A DNA stretch of 64,000 bases from DASYKT01 sp035995185 (lineage in GTDB: Bacteria; Acidobacteriota; Blastocatellia; Pyrinomonadales; Pyrinomonadaceae): assembly GCA_035995185.1 (NCBI GenBank), contig DASYKT010000002.1, positions 124,001 through 188,000 on the forward strand, given 5' to 3'. Below the pieces are notes generated by a model. It did no database searches. It was not told the DNA's origin and worked only from the letters and a program-made list of their open reading frames with translations. Positions 1 through 8,029 of the stretch are shown piece after piece. Within the stretch, counting starts at the first letter, position 1. Every line of letters begins with the position of its first letter. The translations under genes were made by a program, and so were the position numbers.

Positions 1-1
1 G

Positions 2-1312
2 CGCATTCGCCTCGTAATGCGTTTTCAAAACGGCCACATTTCCGAGGCGTCAAATTCTGCGCTGATGATGGCCGGCGGAGAGTGGACGGTTTTGCTTGAC
101 CATGACGATGAGCTTTCGCCCGACGCGCTCTACTATGTGGCAAAAGAAATAAACGAACATACGGACGCGCAGTTGATATACAGCGATGAAGACTTAATAG
201 ACACGCGCGGCGTGCGAAGCGAACCGAAATTTAAACCCGGCTGGAGCCCGGACCTTTTTTATTCACTCAACCTGGTCACACATCTATCGGCCTTTCGCAC
301 GGATCTTTTGCGAAAGATCGGCGGCTTTCGCGTCGGATTTGAAGGCAGCCAGGATTACGACCTGACGCTGCGCGCGATCGAGCAGATAGATGAAAAACAG
401 ATCAGGCATATTCCAAAAATTCTCTATCACTGGCGTACGCTGGAAAGCTCGGTAGCGTCGAGCTCGGAAGCAAAACCTTACGCCCACGAACGCGCGCGCC
501 AGGCGATCCGCGAGCATTTCGAGCGCACCAGTATTGCCGCAACCGTAACCGAAGGCTATCCGCCGCTGCACCGCGTAATTTATGATCTGCCGGGAGATAC
601 GAAGATAAGCGTTATCTACGGCGGGGGTAAAAAGCAATTTGAAAAAATTTCGGCTGAAAATTTCGAATTTATAAGTGCGGAAACCGGGTCCGGTTCGCTC
701 GCGGAACGATTCAATAGCGCGGCGCAAAAAGCCGGCGGTAACGTCCTTGTTTTTTTTGAAAACGATGTCGCAGGCCTTACGATCGATGCCCTGGGGGAAC
801 TCGCTGCCCTCGCCTTGCAAAAAAACATCGGCGCAGCGGGTGCCAGGCTGCTTTATCAAAACGGCCGCGTGCATCAGGGAGGAATTATTCTGGGCATTGC
901 GGATTCGGCCGGTTTTGCCTATCGCCGATTGCCGGGCTGGTACCGCGACAGCCTGATGCGCGCGCAGGTGATAAATAATTTTTCAGCCGTGTCCGGCGCA
1001 TGTATGGCTACGCGAAAAGATATCTTTGACGAGATCGGCGGGTTTGATGCCCTGGATTTCCCAAATGGATTTTATGATGTGGATTACTGCTTGCGGCTAA
1101 GGGAGCGAGGTTACCGTGTTACCTGGACACCTCATGTTGAACTTGTCGGAGACGGTAAAACCGTGACTGAAAAAATAATAGAAAAGCGAGATTCTAAAGA
1201 AGTAAAAGCATTCCGTGAAAAATGGAAAAGCTTTCTGGAAAACGATCCTTATTACAATCCTAACCTCTCACTTGAACGCGAAGACATGTCATTGGATATC
1301 AATTTGGGCTAA
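2..1312 (+). CDS. Glycosyltransferase family 2, tandem domains (5' truncated by window)
   Basis: The reading frame is open from the first bases of the window, so the true N-terminus lies upstream and the ATG at 17 is internal. The visible part begins within a GT2 domain: NGHISEASN, then LLDHDDE, which carries the DxD-type nucleotide-sugar and metal site, then SDEDLID. A second, more degenerate GT-A-like domain follows, with AARLLYQNGRVHQGG-like and GFYDVDYCLRLRERGY segments typical of tandem GT2 enzymes of O-antigen or cell-surface polysaccharide synthesis. No membrane segment is visible. The acceptor cannot be told. The stop codon lies inside a short palindromic repeat (GGGCTAAAGCCC). Confidence 0.85.
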   Translation, partial: RIRLVMRFQNGHISEASNSALMMAGGEWTVLLDHDDELSPDALYYVAKEINEHTDAQLIYSDEDLIDTRGVRSEPKFKPGWSPDLFYSLNLVTHLSAFRTDLLRKIGGFRVGFEGSQDYDLTLRAIEQIDEKQIRHIPKILYHWRTLESSVASSSEAKPYAHERARQAIREHFERTSIAATVTEGYPPLHRVIYDLPGDTKISVIYGGGKKQFEKISAENFEFISAETGSGSLAERFNSAAQKAGGNVLVFFENDVAGLTIDALGELAALALQKNIGAAGARLLYQNGRVHQGGIILGIADSAGFAYRRLPGWYRDSLMRAQVINNFSAVSGACMATRKDIFDEIGGFDALDFPNGFYDVDYCLRLRERGYRVTWTPHVELVGDGKTVTEKIIEKRDSKEVKAFREKWKSFLENDPYYNPNLSLEREDMSLDINLG

Positions 1313-1356
1313 AGCCCGCGCTCTTGGTCCATTAGCTAAAGCCAGCGGCAATTTAT
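1306..1356. repeat. Short palindromic repeat, copy 1 (GCTAAAGC family)
   Basis: GGGCTAAAGCCC at 1306-1317 is followed about 20 bases later by AGCTAAAGCCAGCGGCAATTTA. The same two-part layout recurs at 7148-7213, and inverted at 7069-7130. The palindrome provides the stop codon of the upstream glycosyltransferase. Confidence 0.6.
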
Positions 1357-1360
1357 AGAA

Positions 1361-1816
1361 TCAAGCGGTCAGTATTTTTTCCACAGCTTTCTGCCTGAAA
1401 TCAAATATCCGCTCAAGCTCTCTGCGCACCATAAAATGCAAAAGATCGCCCAAGGGTTCAACCGGCAAGCGGTAATGCACGATGTCTTCGATAGACGTAT
1501 CGCCATTTGGCAGTTCGGTAAAAACATGCCGGTGTATCCATTGCTTATAGGGGCCACGAATTTGTTCGTCGGTGAATTCAAACGGCGGTTTCCAACTGGA
1601 AATAAGCGTGCGCCAGTGGATGAGAAAGCCGCGCAGCCTGAGGTCGTATTCAATGATCGAACCTTCTTCGAGCTTCATCGGCTGCGGCGTGATGATCTGA
1701 AATTTAAGTTCGGGTGGGGTGATCTTTTCCAGGTTGCCGGCGTCGGCAAAAAATTCAAACACCTGCGCGCGCGGCAGCGGCAAGCTCATCTGCCTGGTAA
1801 GAATAAACTCAGCCAT
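1361..1816 (-). CDS. SRPBCC family protein (START/polyketide-cyclase-like)
   Basis: This is a 151-residue protein with the SRPBCC helix-grip pattern. It starts with a short strand (FILTRQMSLPLPRAQVFEFFADAGNLEKITPP) typical of the family, and a long C-terminal amphipathic helix (RRELERIFDFRQKAVEKIL) closes the hydrophobic pocket. Similar proteins are annotated as ligand-binding or cyclase/dehydrase-like without defined substrates. It is soluble and has no signal peptide. It converges on the glycosyltransferase and stands alone. Confidence 0.8.
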   Translation of the reverse strand: MAEFILTRQMSLPLPRAQVFEFFADAGNLEKITPPELKFQIITPQPMKLEEGSIIEYDLRLRGFLIHWRTLISSWKPPFEFTDEQIRGPYKQWIHRHVFTELPNGDTSIEDIVHYRLPVEPLGDLLHFMVRRELERIFDFRQKAVEKILTA

Positions 1817-1849
1817 CAGCCAAAAGTATAAGCCAAGAGCAGAAGAAGA

Positions 1850-1915
1850 TTAACCACAAAGGCACGAAGACACAAAGAAATTTTATCTTAGTGTTCTTTG
1901 TGTCTTTGTGGTTAA
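1850..1915. repeat. Imperfect inverted repeat (TTAACCACAAAG family)
   Basis: The left arm at 1850-1879 begins TTAACCACAAAG and ends AGACACAAAGAA. The right arm at 1894-1915 is TTCTTTGTGTCTTTGTGG followed by TTAA. The arms match except for a 6-base insertion in the left one. It lies just downstream of the gene that ends at 1926 and could form a strong hairpin. Related CCACGAA-type hairpins occur at 44966-45026 and 60574-60635. Confidence 0.65.
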
Positions 1916-1925
1916 TTCAAACGGA

Positions 1926-2525
1926 TTAATTTCCGTTCTTGAGATATTTCTCCGGGATCGGAGTATCGGTTGTTTCGCCGGCCCAGTAGATGGTCATCAC
2001 CCACCAGCGCTTTCCGTCAAACATCAGTTGAAAACTATTGATGCCGCGGGCGAAAGGCTTCTCGTCTTTTTTGCTGTGAAAAGAAGCGTAGGTCGAGAAA
2101 ACGTGCGTAATGTTTCCGTAGGTTTCGACGCGGCGTGCGAGCTCGGTCTCAAAAAAACCATTGCGGGAAAAATACACGTCGTTGCGCTTGGCGTAATCGT
2201 CAGGCGACAGTGCAAGCGCCATGATAGCGCCGGAGTCCTTGTCTTTAAACGTCGGGATCAGCCGCGCGTCCTTATGAAAGAGCGAGCGAAAACGGTCCCA
2301 GTTGCGAGTGCCGGCGTCGCCGGAGATCACGTCATAGACGGCTTTCATAATGCTGTCGATCGATGCGACATCGGCCGGGTCAGCTTTCGGAGCGGCCGGA
2401 GCAGCCGCAACAGGGGCCGGTGTCGCGGCTGCTCCGGCTGGTTTAGTTTGTTCCTGCGCCATCATTATCTGCGCCGTCTGAAAGATCACGAAACAAATTG
2501 CGAAAGTTAAAATTATTTTTTTCAT
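1926..2525 (-). CDS. Secreted NTF2-like (SnoaL-like) protein
   Basis: This 199-residue protein has an N-terminal signal peptide (MKKIILTFAICFVIFQTAQIM) and an Ala/Pro-rich linker to about residue 50. An NTF2/SnoaL-type alpha+beta domain follows: an initial helix VASIDSIMKAVYDVISGDAG, then WDRFRSLFHKDARLIPTF, and a terminal strand RWWVMTIYWAGE. Such domains often bind small ligands or act as ketosteroid-isomerase-like folds. No catalytic assignment is possible. Its stop follows the downstream inverted repeat. The next upstream gene (2522-3073, same strand) overlaps it by four bases, so the two are probably co-transcribed. Confidence 0.75.
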   Translation of the reverse strand: MKKIILTFAICFVIFQTAQIMMAQEQTKPAGAAATPAPVAAAPAAPKADPADVASIDSIMKAVYDVISGDAGTRNWDRFRSLFHKDARLIPTFKDKDSGAIMALALSPDDYAKRNDVYFSRNGFFETELARRVETYGNITHVFSTYASFHSKKDEKPFARGINSFQLMFDGKRWWVMTIYWAGETTDTPIPEKYLKNGN

Positions 2526-3073
2526 TTCTTTATTTTACGGCCGAAATAGGCCCGGGTTTCAGGTTTAGACCAAAAAATAAGTAACACCAGGGAAGGCAGA
2601 AAACAGAAAGTGACTATGCCGATAGCCAATATCACGACGCCGAACACCCAGCTCCACGGTTTTCTGGGCGAAAACATCGCGATGGAATAAAGGACTGCCG
2701 TGATGATTCCCAAAATAATGTATAACACACCGCCGACGGTCTGTCCTTCCGGAGTGGTATCGAGCGCGCCGGGCGGCCCGGTAAACACATACACTCCCGT
2801 GCAAATGATGATCACTGACACGAACAGGAGACAGCCGCTATAAATGCGATACCAGAGGTATATCTTCTTTCCCGTCTCATTGTCTTTGGGAATGTCGTAC
2901 CAGGCGTTTGAAACGTCGCGCGGGCTGTCTGCGGCCAGTTTTTCAAATTCAGCGGGCGGAACGGAAACATAAGCCGTAGGAGGCAGGCCCTCGAAAGAAA
3001 ATTTACACTGGCCGCATTCGGCCGCGGAATTTGAGTTAAGCGCTTTGCATTGGGGACATCGTATGGCGTTCAT
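2522..3073 (-). CDS. Zinc-ribbon membrane protein, function unknown
   Basis: This is a 183-residue protein. The N-terminus carries a zinc-ribbon pair, CPQCKALN and CGQCKFSF (residues about 6-25), then a soluble linker. Three hydrophobic segments follow at roughly residues 75-95, 110-132 and 145-170, ending in a basic tail. It resembles the many bacterial zinc-ribbon plus transmembrane-helix proteins without known function. The ATGA-type overlap with the downstream NTF2-like gene suggests translational coupling. Confidence 0.7.
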   Translation of the reverse strand: MNAIRCPQCKALNSNSAAECGQCKFSFEGLPPTAYVSVPPAEFEKLAADSPRDVSNAWYDIPKDNETGKKIYLWYRIYSGCLLFVSVIIICTGVYVFTGPPGALDTTPEGQTVGGVLYIILGIITAVLYSIAMFSPRKPWSWVFGVVILAIGIVTFCFLPSLVLLIFWSKPETRAYFGRKIKK

Positions 3074-3281
3074 GGCAATTTAAATATGTCGCTCCTACAA
3101 AGCTTAGACATTTTCTATTAGATTCCGATCTACAAATGTAACGTCCCTACGGGACTTGAGAGAAGAGCGGGCGCAAGCGGCCCTTCCGGACTGCAAATTT
3201 ATTGAACTTTAATTTTATCACTCAAGTTGAGCGCCTCTCGGGTCAAGAAGGGCTGCTTGTACCCGCTCTCGATTTTCTTAT

Positions 3282-3336
3282 AGAGAGAACCACCCCGCCC
3301 TTCGGGCACCCCTCCTTCGTAAGGAGGGGAGTTTTG
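3282..3336. repeat. Dispersed hairpin repeat CACCCC...CCCTCCTTCGTAAGGAGGGG, copy 1
   Basis: An AGAGAGAACCACCCCG segment leads into a strong hairpin, CCCCTCCTTCGTAAGGAGGGG, and then AGTTTT. The same arrangement recurs at 48431-48490 with an identical stem-loop, and in variant form at 57471-57530. In this copy the outer terminal inverted repeats seen at the third copy are not recognisable. The surrounding 3074-3354 interval holds no gene. Confidence 0.7.
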
Positions 3337-3354
3337 TTCTCGGGCTTGAAAAGG

Positions 3355-3804
3355 CTACATACTTATTTTTTCGCAGATGAGGCTGGCGGCGGCGTCAAGC
3401 TTTTCGCGCGGGACGACTGGTAAATTCTCGATCGTAAAAATCACTTTACCGTCTTTTATATCCGCCACCCTTCCGCTGGTGATGTCGTTTTGGTCATGCT
3501 GCGGCACGATCACCATGTGTGCGTGAGCAACGCCATAGCCGTGCACGACCAGGCCTACGCGTTCGGGCTCAAGCGCGCTCCGCACGGCGCGGGCGAGCTT
3601 GTGCGTCAACGAATAGATCTCCAGGGCCAGATCGTCGGGAATGTCTGAGAAATGGTCGACGTGCTCCTTTGGAATTACAAGGACCTGCCCCGGGCGCACC
3701 GGTTGAATATCCATAAAGGCGAGAATGCGGTCATCCTCATAGACCTTGCTTGCCTCGGCTTCGCCGGCAACTATGCGGCAAAAAATACAATTCATTACAG
3801 ACAT
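3355..3804 (-). CDS. HIT family protein
   Basis: This 149-residue histidine-triad nucleotide-binding protein has an N-terminal zinc-like CxxC (NCIFCRI, C6 and C9), a helix and strand with PVRPGQVLVIPKEHVDHF, and the signature region VAHAHMVIVPQ at 92-102. The canonical HIT motif is H-x-H-x-H-x-x. Here the first two His are present (H94, H96), but the third position is Val98. The family hydrolyses or transfers nucleotides from substrates such as ApnA or aminoacyl-AMP. Whether the altered triad changes activity is not known from sequence. The start could also be the Met at residue 4. Confidence 0.85.
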   Translation of the reverse strand: MSVMNCIFCRIVAGEAEASKVYEDDRILAFMDIQPVRPGQVLVIPKEHVDHFSDIPDDLALEIYSLTHKLARAVRSALEPERVGLVVHGYGVAHAHMVIVPQHDQNDITSGRVADIKDGKVIFTIENLPVVPREKLDAAASLICEKISM

Positions 3805-3940
3805 ATTTTAACTGTACCTCTTGAGATAGATATTGAAGTCGATTTTATCAGCCACGAATTACACAAAATAACGCGAATTAAAAATTCTTTATTTGTATCC
3901 GTTACTTTACAGGCAAAGCCATATCTTATATTAGCTGGCA

Positions 3941-3974
3941 AAATAAAAAGGCCCAGCTTTTAAGCTGAGCCTTC
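3941..3974 (-). terminator. Rho-independent terminator of the DUF2807 gene
   Basis: On the minus strand a 12-bp stem (AAGGCTCAGCTT pairing with AAGCTGGGCCTT, one G-U pair, 2-base loop) is followed by TTTTATTTT. It lies 27 bases past the stop at 4002. Confidence 0.85.
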
Positions 3975-4001
3975 GAGTGATCCAGGATCCTGACAAAATG
4001 C

Positions 4002-4700
4002 CTAGTTCGAGCTTACGGAACTTGCGCCGGAAGCATTCTTCTTAACATTTTTCGGATTGCCCGAGTAACTGATGCCGCTGGCGCCGGAAGCATCTGCTTC
4101 GACGCTCTCGGTGGCGTTCACGTAGATCTTGCTGGCGCCGCTGGCGTCTGCCGAAGCCTTAACGGCTTTCAGATCGTTGGCGTCGACGCGGCTGGCCCCG
4201 CTGGCTTCAACGCTGAGGTTGTTTGTTTCGCCGGCAAGGTTGATCTTCGAAGCGCCGCTGACGTCAATTTTGAAATTATCGCACTTGATATTTGCCGCAC
4301 TCGCTTTGGACGCGCCCGATACGTTTAAGGAATTCAAATCCTGCACGCTGATGCGCACTTTGACCTTGCTGTGCCAATTGATCCTTTGCTGGTTTGAGAT
4401 ATAAAGAGTGTCGCCTTTAACCTCGGTGGTGATCAGCGGAATGATGTTGTCATCGGCCTCGATCTCAACTTTTTGATCTTTCTGCGCGACGATCTCCATT
4501 TCGATCGCACCGCCGAAATCGACCGCGCTGAATTTCGGCAATTCGCGGGTTTCGGTCTTGATCACGCCGGAGCCTCTGACCCCGCGGTCGAATTTAAAGG
4601 TCATCCATGGGCTCGCGTTACCCACATTGCCGGTCGCATAGGCCAGGCTAATACCAATAACGATAGCGACGACGAATATTAAAAATGCTAGTTTCTTCAT
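4002..4700 (-). CDS. Head-GIN domain (DUF2807) exported protein
   Basis: The start was placed at the ATG at 4700, because GGAGG stands 6 bases upstream and it opens a good signal peptide (MKKLAFLIFVVAIVIGISLAYA). An upstream in-frame ATG at 4742 would spoil this. The mature part is a DUF2807 beta-helix-like domain: RELPKFSAVDFGGAIEMEI, then many repeats of the type (V/A)SGASK-x5-10 between residues about 125 and 232. DUF2807 proteins are putative cell-surface or periplasmic auto-adhesive proteins of unknown role. The gene is monocistronic and ends in a clear terminator. Confidence 0.85.
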   Translation of the reverse strand: MKKLAFLIFVVAIVIGISLAYATGNVGNASPWMTFKFDRGVRGSGVIKTETRELPKFSAVDFGGAIEMEIVAQKDQKVEIEADDNIIPLITTEVKGDTLYISNQQRINWHSKVKVRISVQDLNSLNVSGASKASAANIKCDNFKIDVSGASKINLAGETNNLSVEASGASRVDANDLKAVKASADASGASKIYVNATESVEADASGASGISYSGNPKNVKKNASGASSVSSN

Positions 4701-4863
4701 TTTGTGCCTCCAGGGTATCAAGGAAAAAGTAGTCAATACCAAGAACGAGCCTGAAACGAAGAAAGTTCAGAGTTTTTTTGCGCGGGTTAGCGAGTCCTGG
4801 TTGTAGCAGGATTTAAATGCAGAGGGCGCAATGGTTTACGCCGGGAACGCAAAGAGCCGAAAA

Positions 4864-6492
4864 TTACTTGACGAAGGTGAAATAGACGAAGACCGCCTGG
4901 ACGGCGCCGATGATAAAGCCGAGGACGAGGCCGCAGAGCTCGATCTTGCGCAGGTGTTCACGCGCGACGGAGAGCACCAGTTCCTCGAGTTTTTCGAGCG
5001 GATAGGCGTCGACCTTTTCCCGCACGATGTTGCCGATATCAAGCTCGGCAATGGCGGCCGGCAGTTTTTCTTTGGCGGCGGCGACAATGCTTTCGGTCAG
5101 CGCGTCGGCCGCGCGGCGCAGCGCTTCTTCGGGAATGCGGTCAGAGAGTTTTCCGATCGGCATGATGAGAAAATGCTCGATCTGATTGGCGACCGTGGCG
5201 TTTACCATGCGCAGCGTTTCATCGCGCTGGAGCAGGTCGAGCAATCCGCTGACCAAAATGCCGCGCAGTTTCGCGGTCGCCTCGGGATGAACGCGTTCGG
5301 CGATGGCCTTGAGCGAATGCGGCCGTATGTTGTAGAGCATATCGCTCAGATAAGCGGAGAGCGAGGTTTGCATGTCCTGGCTTTCCACCATTTTCAGGAT
5401 CGCGTCTGAGATCTGCCCTTTTAATTCGTCCATCTTTTCCGGAGCGATCTGCCCGGTGAGTTCGGGTAAGGGGCGCGAAAGCACGCTGTCGATCGCCGAG
5501 GCTAAAAATCCTTCGGCCTCGTCGGCGAAAACTTCGCCGCGCAGGAAATCATCGACCTTTTTCGGCAGAGAATTGTTGACGAGATTATCGACCTCGCGAT
5601 TTATCTTGTCGCGCGAGACAAAAAATTTCTGAAAGAATGAAAGCTGGTTGTAATAATCGTTGATCTCGGTTTTGACCAGAGAACCGATGCGCTCGCGCGT
5701 ATTTTCCTGCGTAGCGATCTCTGCCAGATGATGCACGATCGGCTGGACCTGTCCCTTCAGGCGTTCTTTAACAAAGTCCGCGGCCTCGGGCGCCACCATA
5801 TCACGCAAAGGTATCTCGCTCAGCGCAAGCTCATCGACCTGCAGGTTTACGAAATCGCGTACTTTTTCTTTTAAGGCTTTTTCGCTCAGCACGCCGCGCA
5901 GACGCTGTTCAAGAAAAGAATGGATCTGGGTAAAAGTTTCCTCGTCGACGACCTGAGAAACGCGCTGAGAAAGCAGGTTGTTTAGCTGTTCGCCGACAAA
6001 TTTATCAAGCGACCCGGCGGTTTCCTCGCTTTTCAGATTTTCGGTGATGTAACCGGCGATGTGATGCTGCAGCGAGGCCACCGTTTCCAGCAGGACTTCG
6101 CGGGCGTGCGGCGGCAGCGATTCGATCACCGACGGGAGGTCCTGGTGAACCAGATCGTCAATATAAGAATTGACCACGCCGGAGATCTTGCGCTGGAGAA
6201 AATCGGTGCTGAAAAGAGCGTCGACCAGCGTGTCCTGCGAGACCAGCTCGTTTCCGACGGCGCGGCCGATGGCGGCGGCCAGCCGGTCCCGGTGGCGGGG
6301 AATCATCCCTTGGGGGAAAATGGTGATACCAAAGAGTTTAACTGACTTATAAGGCCGGAAAAGCATACGCACGGCCAGCCAGGCCGCGCCGTATCCGTGC
6401 AGCGTGGCGACCAGGATCATCGCCCCCAGCTGAAACGGGTACCATTCAAAAAGAGCGATTATTTGCTGCCAGAAAGATTCTATTGCCGTCAC
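4864..6492 (-). CDS. DUF445 family membrane-anchored protein
   Basis: This is a 542-residue protein with an N-terminal membrane segment (LGAMILVATLHGYGAAWLAVRMLF) followed by the diagnostic DUF445 stretch FRPYKSVKLFGITIFPQGMIPRHRDRLA. A long helical domain then carries repeated amphipathic units (VDELALSEIPLRDMVAPE, IGNIVREKVDAYPLEKLEEL), and a C-terminal membrane hairpin (GLVLGFIIGAVQAVFVYF) ends the protein. YheB/YjiN-type members of this family have no established function. It is not in an obvious operon. Confidence 0.8.
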   Translation of the reverse strand: MTAIESFWQQIIALFEWYPFQLGAMILVATLHGYGAAWLAVRMLFRPYKSVKLFGITIFPQGMIPRHRDRLAAAIGRAVGNELVSQDTLVDALFSTDFLQRKISGVVNSYIDDLVHQDLPSVIESLPPHAREVLLETVASLQHHIAGYITENLKSEETAGSLDKFVGEQLNNLLSQRVSQVVDEETFTQIHSFLEQRLRGVLSEKALKEKVRDFVNLQVDELALSEIPLRDMVAPEAADFVKERLKGQVQPIVHHLAEIATQENTRERIGSLVKTEINDYYNQLSFFQKFFVSRDKINREVDNLVNNSLPKKVDDFLRGEVFADEAEGFLASAIDSVLSRPLPELTGQIAPEKMDELKGQISDAILKMVESQDMQTSLSAYLSDMLYNIRPHSLKAIAERVHPEATAKLRGILVSGLLDLLQRDETLRMVNATVANQIEHFLIMPIGKLSDRIPEEALRRAADALTESIVAAAKEKLPAAIAELDIGNIVREKVDAYPLEKLEELVLSVAREHLRKIELCGLVLGFIIGAVQAVFVYFTFVK

Positions 6493-6503
6493 CCCTTGTG
6501 CTA

Positions 6504-6890
6504 TTAGAAAATCTGAAAACCCTTACAATTCAAGCAAAAATCGGAAAATTCTTTTAGCCAGTCATAGGTCGCGCCATAATTTTTCCATGAATCGGCATCG
6601 TCACCGCGATAGAGGGTGCCGTCATCGGGCTCATTAGTAATAGAAAGATCCGTTCGCACGCGGTCTGACGGTTTCATTTTCGTAAGATACTTACTGCGGA
6701 TGCCGTTGCCTAATAGCTGGGCTTCCTCAGCCGTTACGGTAAAACCGGTAGCGTTGTACTGCATCTGCCTCGCGCGCATTTCTCCTATAACATCCAGATC
6801 TTTGATGATCTCAAACGTCGGCTTCCAGTTCCATACGTTGGTGTGGATCTCGTTGTTCGGGGAACCTGAATCGATAAATGTGAAACTCAT
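6504..6890 (-). CDS. Hypothetical protein (128 aa)
   Basis: The family is not recognised. The protein is soluble, acidic, rich in Trp and Asn near the N-terminus (NEIHTNVWNWKPTFEII), and contains ARQMQYNATGFTVTAEEAQLLGNGI, a short helix-strand module. The C-terminus has WKNYGATYDWLKEFSDFCLNCKGF with a CxxC pair. It ends 12 bases before the start of the DUF445 gene. Its compact size and composition recall small immunity or cofactor-type proteins, but nothing proves this. Confidence 0.55.
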   Translation of the reverse strand: MSFTFIDSGSPNNEIHTNVWNWKPTFEIIKDLDVIGEMRARQMQYNATGFTVTAEEAQLLGNGIRSKYLTKMKPSDRVRTDLSITNEPDDGTLYRGDDADSWKNYGATYDWLKEFSDFCLNCKGFQIF

Positions 6891-7068
6891 AGTTTTTTCA
6901 GTTGTTTCAGATAATTAAAATGCTAAACGCGCTCAGGGCGCAAGTCAATTAGTTCCGTGTAATTAAACCGGATACAAAGCTGCCGCAAAACTAAGATTAA
7001 GCGGTCCGGCTTGGTGATACATGGTAGAGAGCTTGCCTTTAAAATCATAGCAAGGCGATTTCTCTTAT

Positions 7069-7130
7069 AAATTGCCACTAGCTTTGGCTAGTGGTTGACG
7101 TGGCATTTTTATATATAACCGGCTTTAGCC
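7069..7130. repeat. Short palindromic repeat, copy 2 (inverted)
   Basis: The hairpin CCACTAGCTTTGGCTAGTGG (7075-7094, stem 8, loop TTTG), preceded by AATTG, is followed about 28 bases later by GGCTTTAGCC. It is the reverse arrangement of the copies at 1306 and 7148. Confidence 0.7.
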
Positions 7131-7147
7131 AAATCTTGCACCGCTTT

Positions 7148-7213
7148 GGGCTAAAGCCCCCTGTTGAAAATTTCTTCTTCTATTCCACTAGCTAAAGCTA
7201 GTGGCAATTTAAT
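7148..7213. repeat. Short palindromic repeat, copy 3
   Basis: GGGCTAAAGCCC (7148-7159) and CCACTAGCTAAAGCTAGTGG (7185-7204, 9-bp stem) are followed by CAATTTAATTTA. Copies 2 and 3 face each other, so the pair could fold into a larger structure. Confidence 0.7.
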
Positions 7214-7231
7214 TTAAGCAAATTTCACGGT

Positions 7232-7888
7232 TTATGAACTCGCCGGATCGGCGGGAAAACCGGCAAAGGCCTTAAGGCCTTCCATCGAGCCATTGAAGCG
7301 GTCCATATCGACCTGTCCCGATATTCCGGGAACGGTGCCTGTCTCGCTATATTGCCAGAAAGAATAAGCCGGAAACGCGCTGGGAAAATTGGGCTGCGGC
7401 GCGCTGGTATATTGCGCGATCCAAAGCGCGCGATCGCTAAAACGGGTGGAATTGCCGAGCGTATTTTCCCAAAAAGGCGTGTAAGTATAAATTATAATCT
7501 GGCGGTTCAAGGCGGCTTCGACAATGTCCATCCACTGCCCGATAGCATCAAGCACGGTAGTGGCGCTTTCACCGTCGGCCGTTTCGACATCGAGGACGGG
7601 CGGCAGATCGCCGGGCGCCAATTGCCCTACGATAGAAACGAACAGGTTGGCGGCGTCAGTCATATTTCTGCTCGCGCGCAGAAAATAATAGGCCCCGCGA
7701 AGAATGCCGCTGTCATTCATCCCCTGCCAATTGTGCGCAAATTCAGGATCGGCGGTCGTTCCGGTCGCGTCGTCAATGGCGCGGGCAAAACCAAAAGAAA
7801 AGCCGCCCGTTTTAACATCCTGCCAGTTAACGCTGCCTTGAAATTTCGAAACATCGATGCCTGTGGGCATATCCGCTATGTCTACCAT
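7232..7888 (-). CDS. Glycoside hydrolase family 25 (lysozyme-like)
   Basis: This 218-residue GH25 TIM-barrel starts with GIDVSKFQGSVNWQDVK (catalytic Asp region) and continues with a DxE motif in PPVLDVETADG, WIAQYT and YSFWQYSETGTVPGISGQ, ending VDMDRFNG. GH25 muramidases cut the beta-1,4 bond between MurNAc and GlcNAc. No signal peptide is present, so export would need another route, lysis, or a phage-like use. There are no phage genes nearby. The start at 7888 is supported by GGAGA upstream. Confidence 0.85.
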   Translation of the reverse strand: MVDIADMPTGIDVSKFQGSVNWQDVKTGGFSFGFARAIDDATGTTADPEFAHNWQGMNDSGILRGAYYFLRASRNMTDAANLFVSIVGQLAPGDLPPVLDVETADGESATTVLDAIGQWMDIVEAALNRQIIIYTYTPFWENTLGNSTRFSDRALWIAQYTSAPQPNFPSAFPAYSFWQYSETGTVPGISGQVDMDRFNGSMEGLKAFAGFPADPASS

Positions 7889-8029
7889 TTAAAAAATCTC
7901 CTTTTTAAAGTTGGTCGTGGAAAACACCGAAGTTTTAGTTAATACGGCCCCAATTTCTTTACCGGCCATTTCCGAAAGAGTGGTTTGGTATAACTATTTT
8001 TATGAAAGTATACTCTATGAAACGAAAGA

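Larger units (their letters stand above)
6891..7231. other. Gene-free interval holding repeat copies
   Basis: This 341-base stretch is locally AT-rich. It contains an inverted copy (7069-7130) and a direct copy (7148-7213) of the GCTAAAGC palindromic repeat also found at 1306-1356. No coding sequence or RNA gene was recognised. Confidence 0.6.
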
